Source: Chitinophaga costaii (lineage in GTDB: Bacteria; Bacteroidota; Bacteroidia; Chitinophagales; Chitinophagaceae). From it: 64,000 nucleotides of DNA. Of this stretch, positions 63,619-64,000 are shown piece after piece. Position 1 is the stretch's first letter; each line of letters opens with the position of its first letter. The translations under genes were made by a program, and so were the position numbers. The notes under the pieces are model-generated. The model saw nothing but the letters and a program-made list of their open reading frames with translations, was not told where the DNA came from and made no database searches. Where the stretch lies: NCBI RefSeq assembly GCF_900094705.1, contig NZ_FMAR01000017.1, forward strand, positions 1 to 64,000, written 5' to 3'.

Positions 63619-64000
63619 ATGGAAACACGGCAAGCGGATTTTACGATTTCTACAGACAAGCAGCGGCTCGATGTGCCCGCCATCCATGCATTCCTTTCAC
63701 AAACCTATTGGGCCAGGCATTTGCCCCTGTACATCCTGGAAAAAGCCATTGAAAACTCCCTTTGCTATGGCGTATATCACCAGGAAGCACAAATAGGTTT
63801 TGCACGCGTAATTACAGATCAGTCTACCTTTGCCTACCTTGCCGATGTTTATATACTCGAACAATACCGGGGGCGGGGGCTAGCCCGCTGGCTGGTAAAA
63901 ACTATCCTGGAACATCCCTCGTTACAGACCCTGCGGGGCTTTTGGCTGTCTACCCGCGACGCGCATTCACTTTACGCTCCCTTTGGATTTGAAGTACATC
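63619..64000 (+). CDS. GNAT N-acetyltransferase (partial, runs off the window)
   Basis: The ATG at 63619 opens a frame with no stop before the window end, giving 127 residues. It has the GNAT motif A region with acetyl-CoA loop QYRGRGLARWLVKTIL, preceded by AYLADVYILE, and ends in YAPFGFEV, a segment seen in small single-domain acetyltransferases. The substrate is unknown. The terminator of the AraC gene lies just upstream, so its promoter must be in the ~15 nt between or it is read through. Confidence 0.88.
   Translation, partial: METRQADFTISTDKQRLDVPAIHAFLSQTYWARHLPLYILEKAIENSLCYGVYHQEAQIGFARVITDQSTFAYLADVYILEQYRGRGLARWLVKTILEHPSLQTLRGFWLSTRDAHSLYAPFGFEVH

Noticed and set aside
1..64000. 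Insertion sequence, integron or prophage
   Set aside because: No transposase, integrase, phage structural gene or terminal repeat pair was seen; the single tRNA-Leu is not followed by an integrase.

Overview
The window looks like chromosomal DNA of a Bacteroidota bacterium, most probably family Chitinophagaceae. Supporting signs are SusC/SusD pairs, a hybrid two-component regulator, FecR/ECF-sigma control of a TonB receptor, WG-repeat and VCBS-repeat secreted proteins, malate:quinone oxidoreductase, a bacillithiol-linked YtxJ protein, lack of Shine-Dalgarno sequences, and promoters of the TTTG / TAnnTTTG type.

Layout. 1-99 is a 7-bp tandem repeat. 197-3472 (minus) holds rhamnose genes: the aldolase/dehydrogenase fusion and the RhaT transporter. 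3790-7311 is an AT-richer stretch with a lone response regulator, a WG-repeat protein and two unknown proteins. 7557-23293 is a polysaccharide-utilisation-like locus: a GH18 lipoprotein convergent with a minus-strand series of SusD, SusC, a ThuA/sugar dehydrogenase/PKD/cytochrome c/carbohydrate-binding fusion, a second ThuA protein, an esterase and the hybrid two-component regulator. A 21-bp-period direct repeat lies before the esterase. 23565-28197 is an iron-uptake-like group (PepSY membrane protein, siderophore-type TonB receptor, exported ThuA-like protein). 28306-38816 (minus) is an ECF sigma / FecR anti-sigma / STN-domain TonB receptor system followed by three secreted proteins, one with a LamG and glycosidase-like propeller.

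From 39258 on the content is mostly housekeeping: tRNA-Leu(CAG), mqo, an acyl-CoA carboxylase beta subunit, an M42 peptidase, bioB, aroQ, ubiX, ytxJ, mpl, a DnaQ-type exonuclease, a dolichol-phosphate-mannose-synthase-like GT2, an EamA transporter, an S9 peptidase, an AraC regulator and a partial GNAT acetyltransferase. Set inside it, at 41276-43237, is the most interesting locus: a small exported protein with four Lys-Cys-Gly motifs, a DUF692 (MbnB-like) iron oxidase and a DUF2063 partner. This is the architecture of the HvfABC/BufABC peptide metallophores. A hairpin with a U-rich tail sits between precursor and enzyme genes and could set their ratio.

Other notable points are a secreted-protein gene cut by two in-frame TAA codons (52603-53679), a 47-residue lipoprotein coupled to ytxJ (54746-54889), and two promoters whose -7 boxes end 4-5 nt before the start codon, implying leaderless mRNAs. 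All calls come from reading the sequence; no database search was run.
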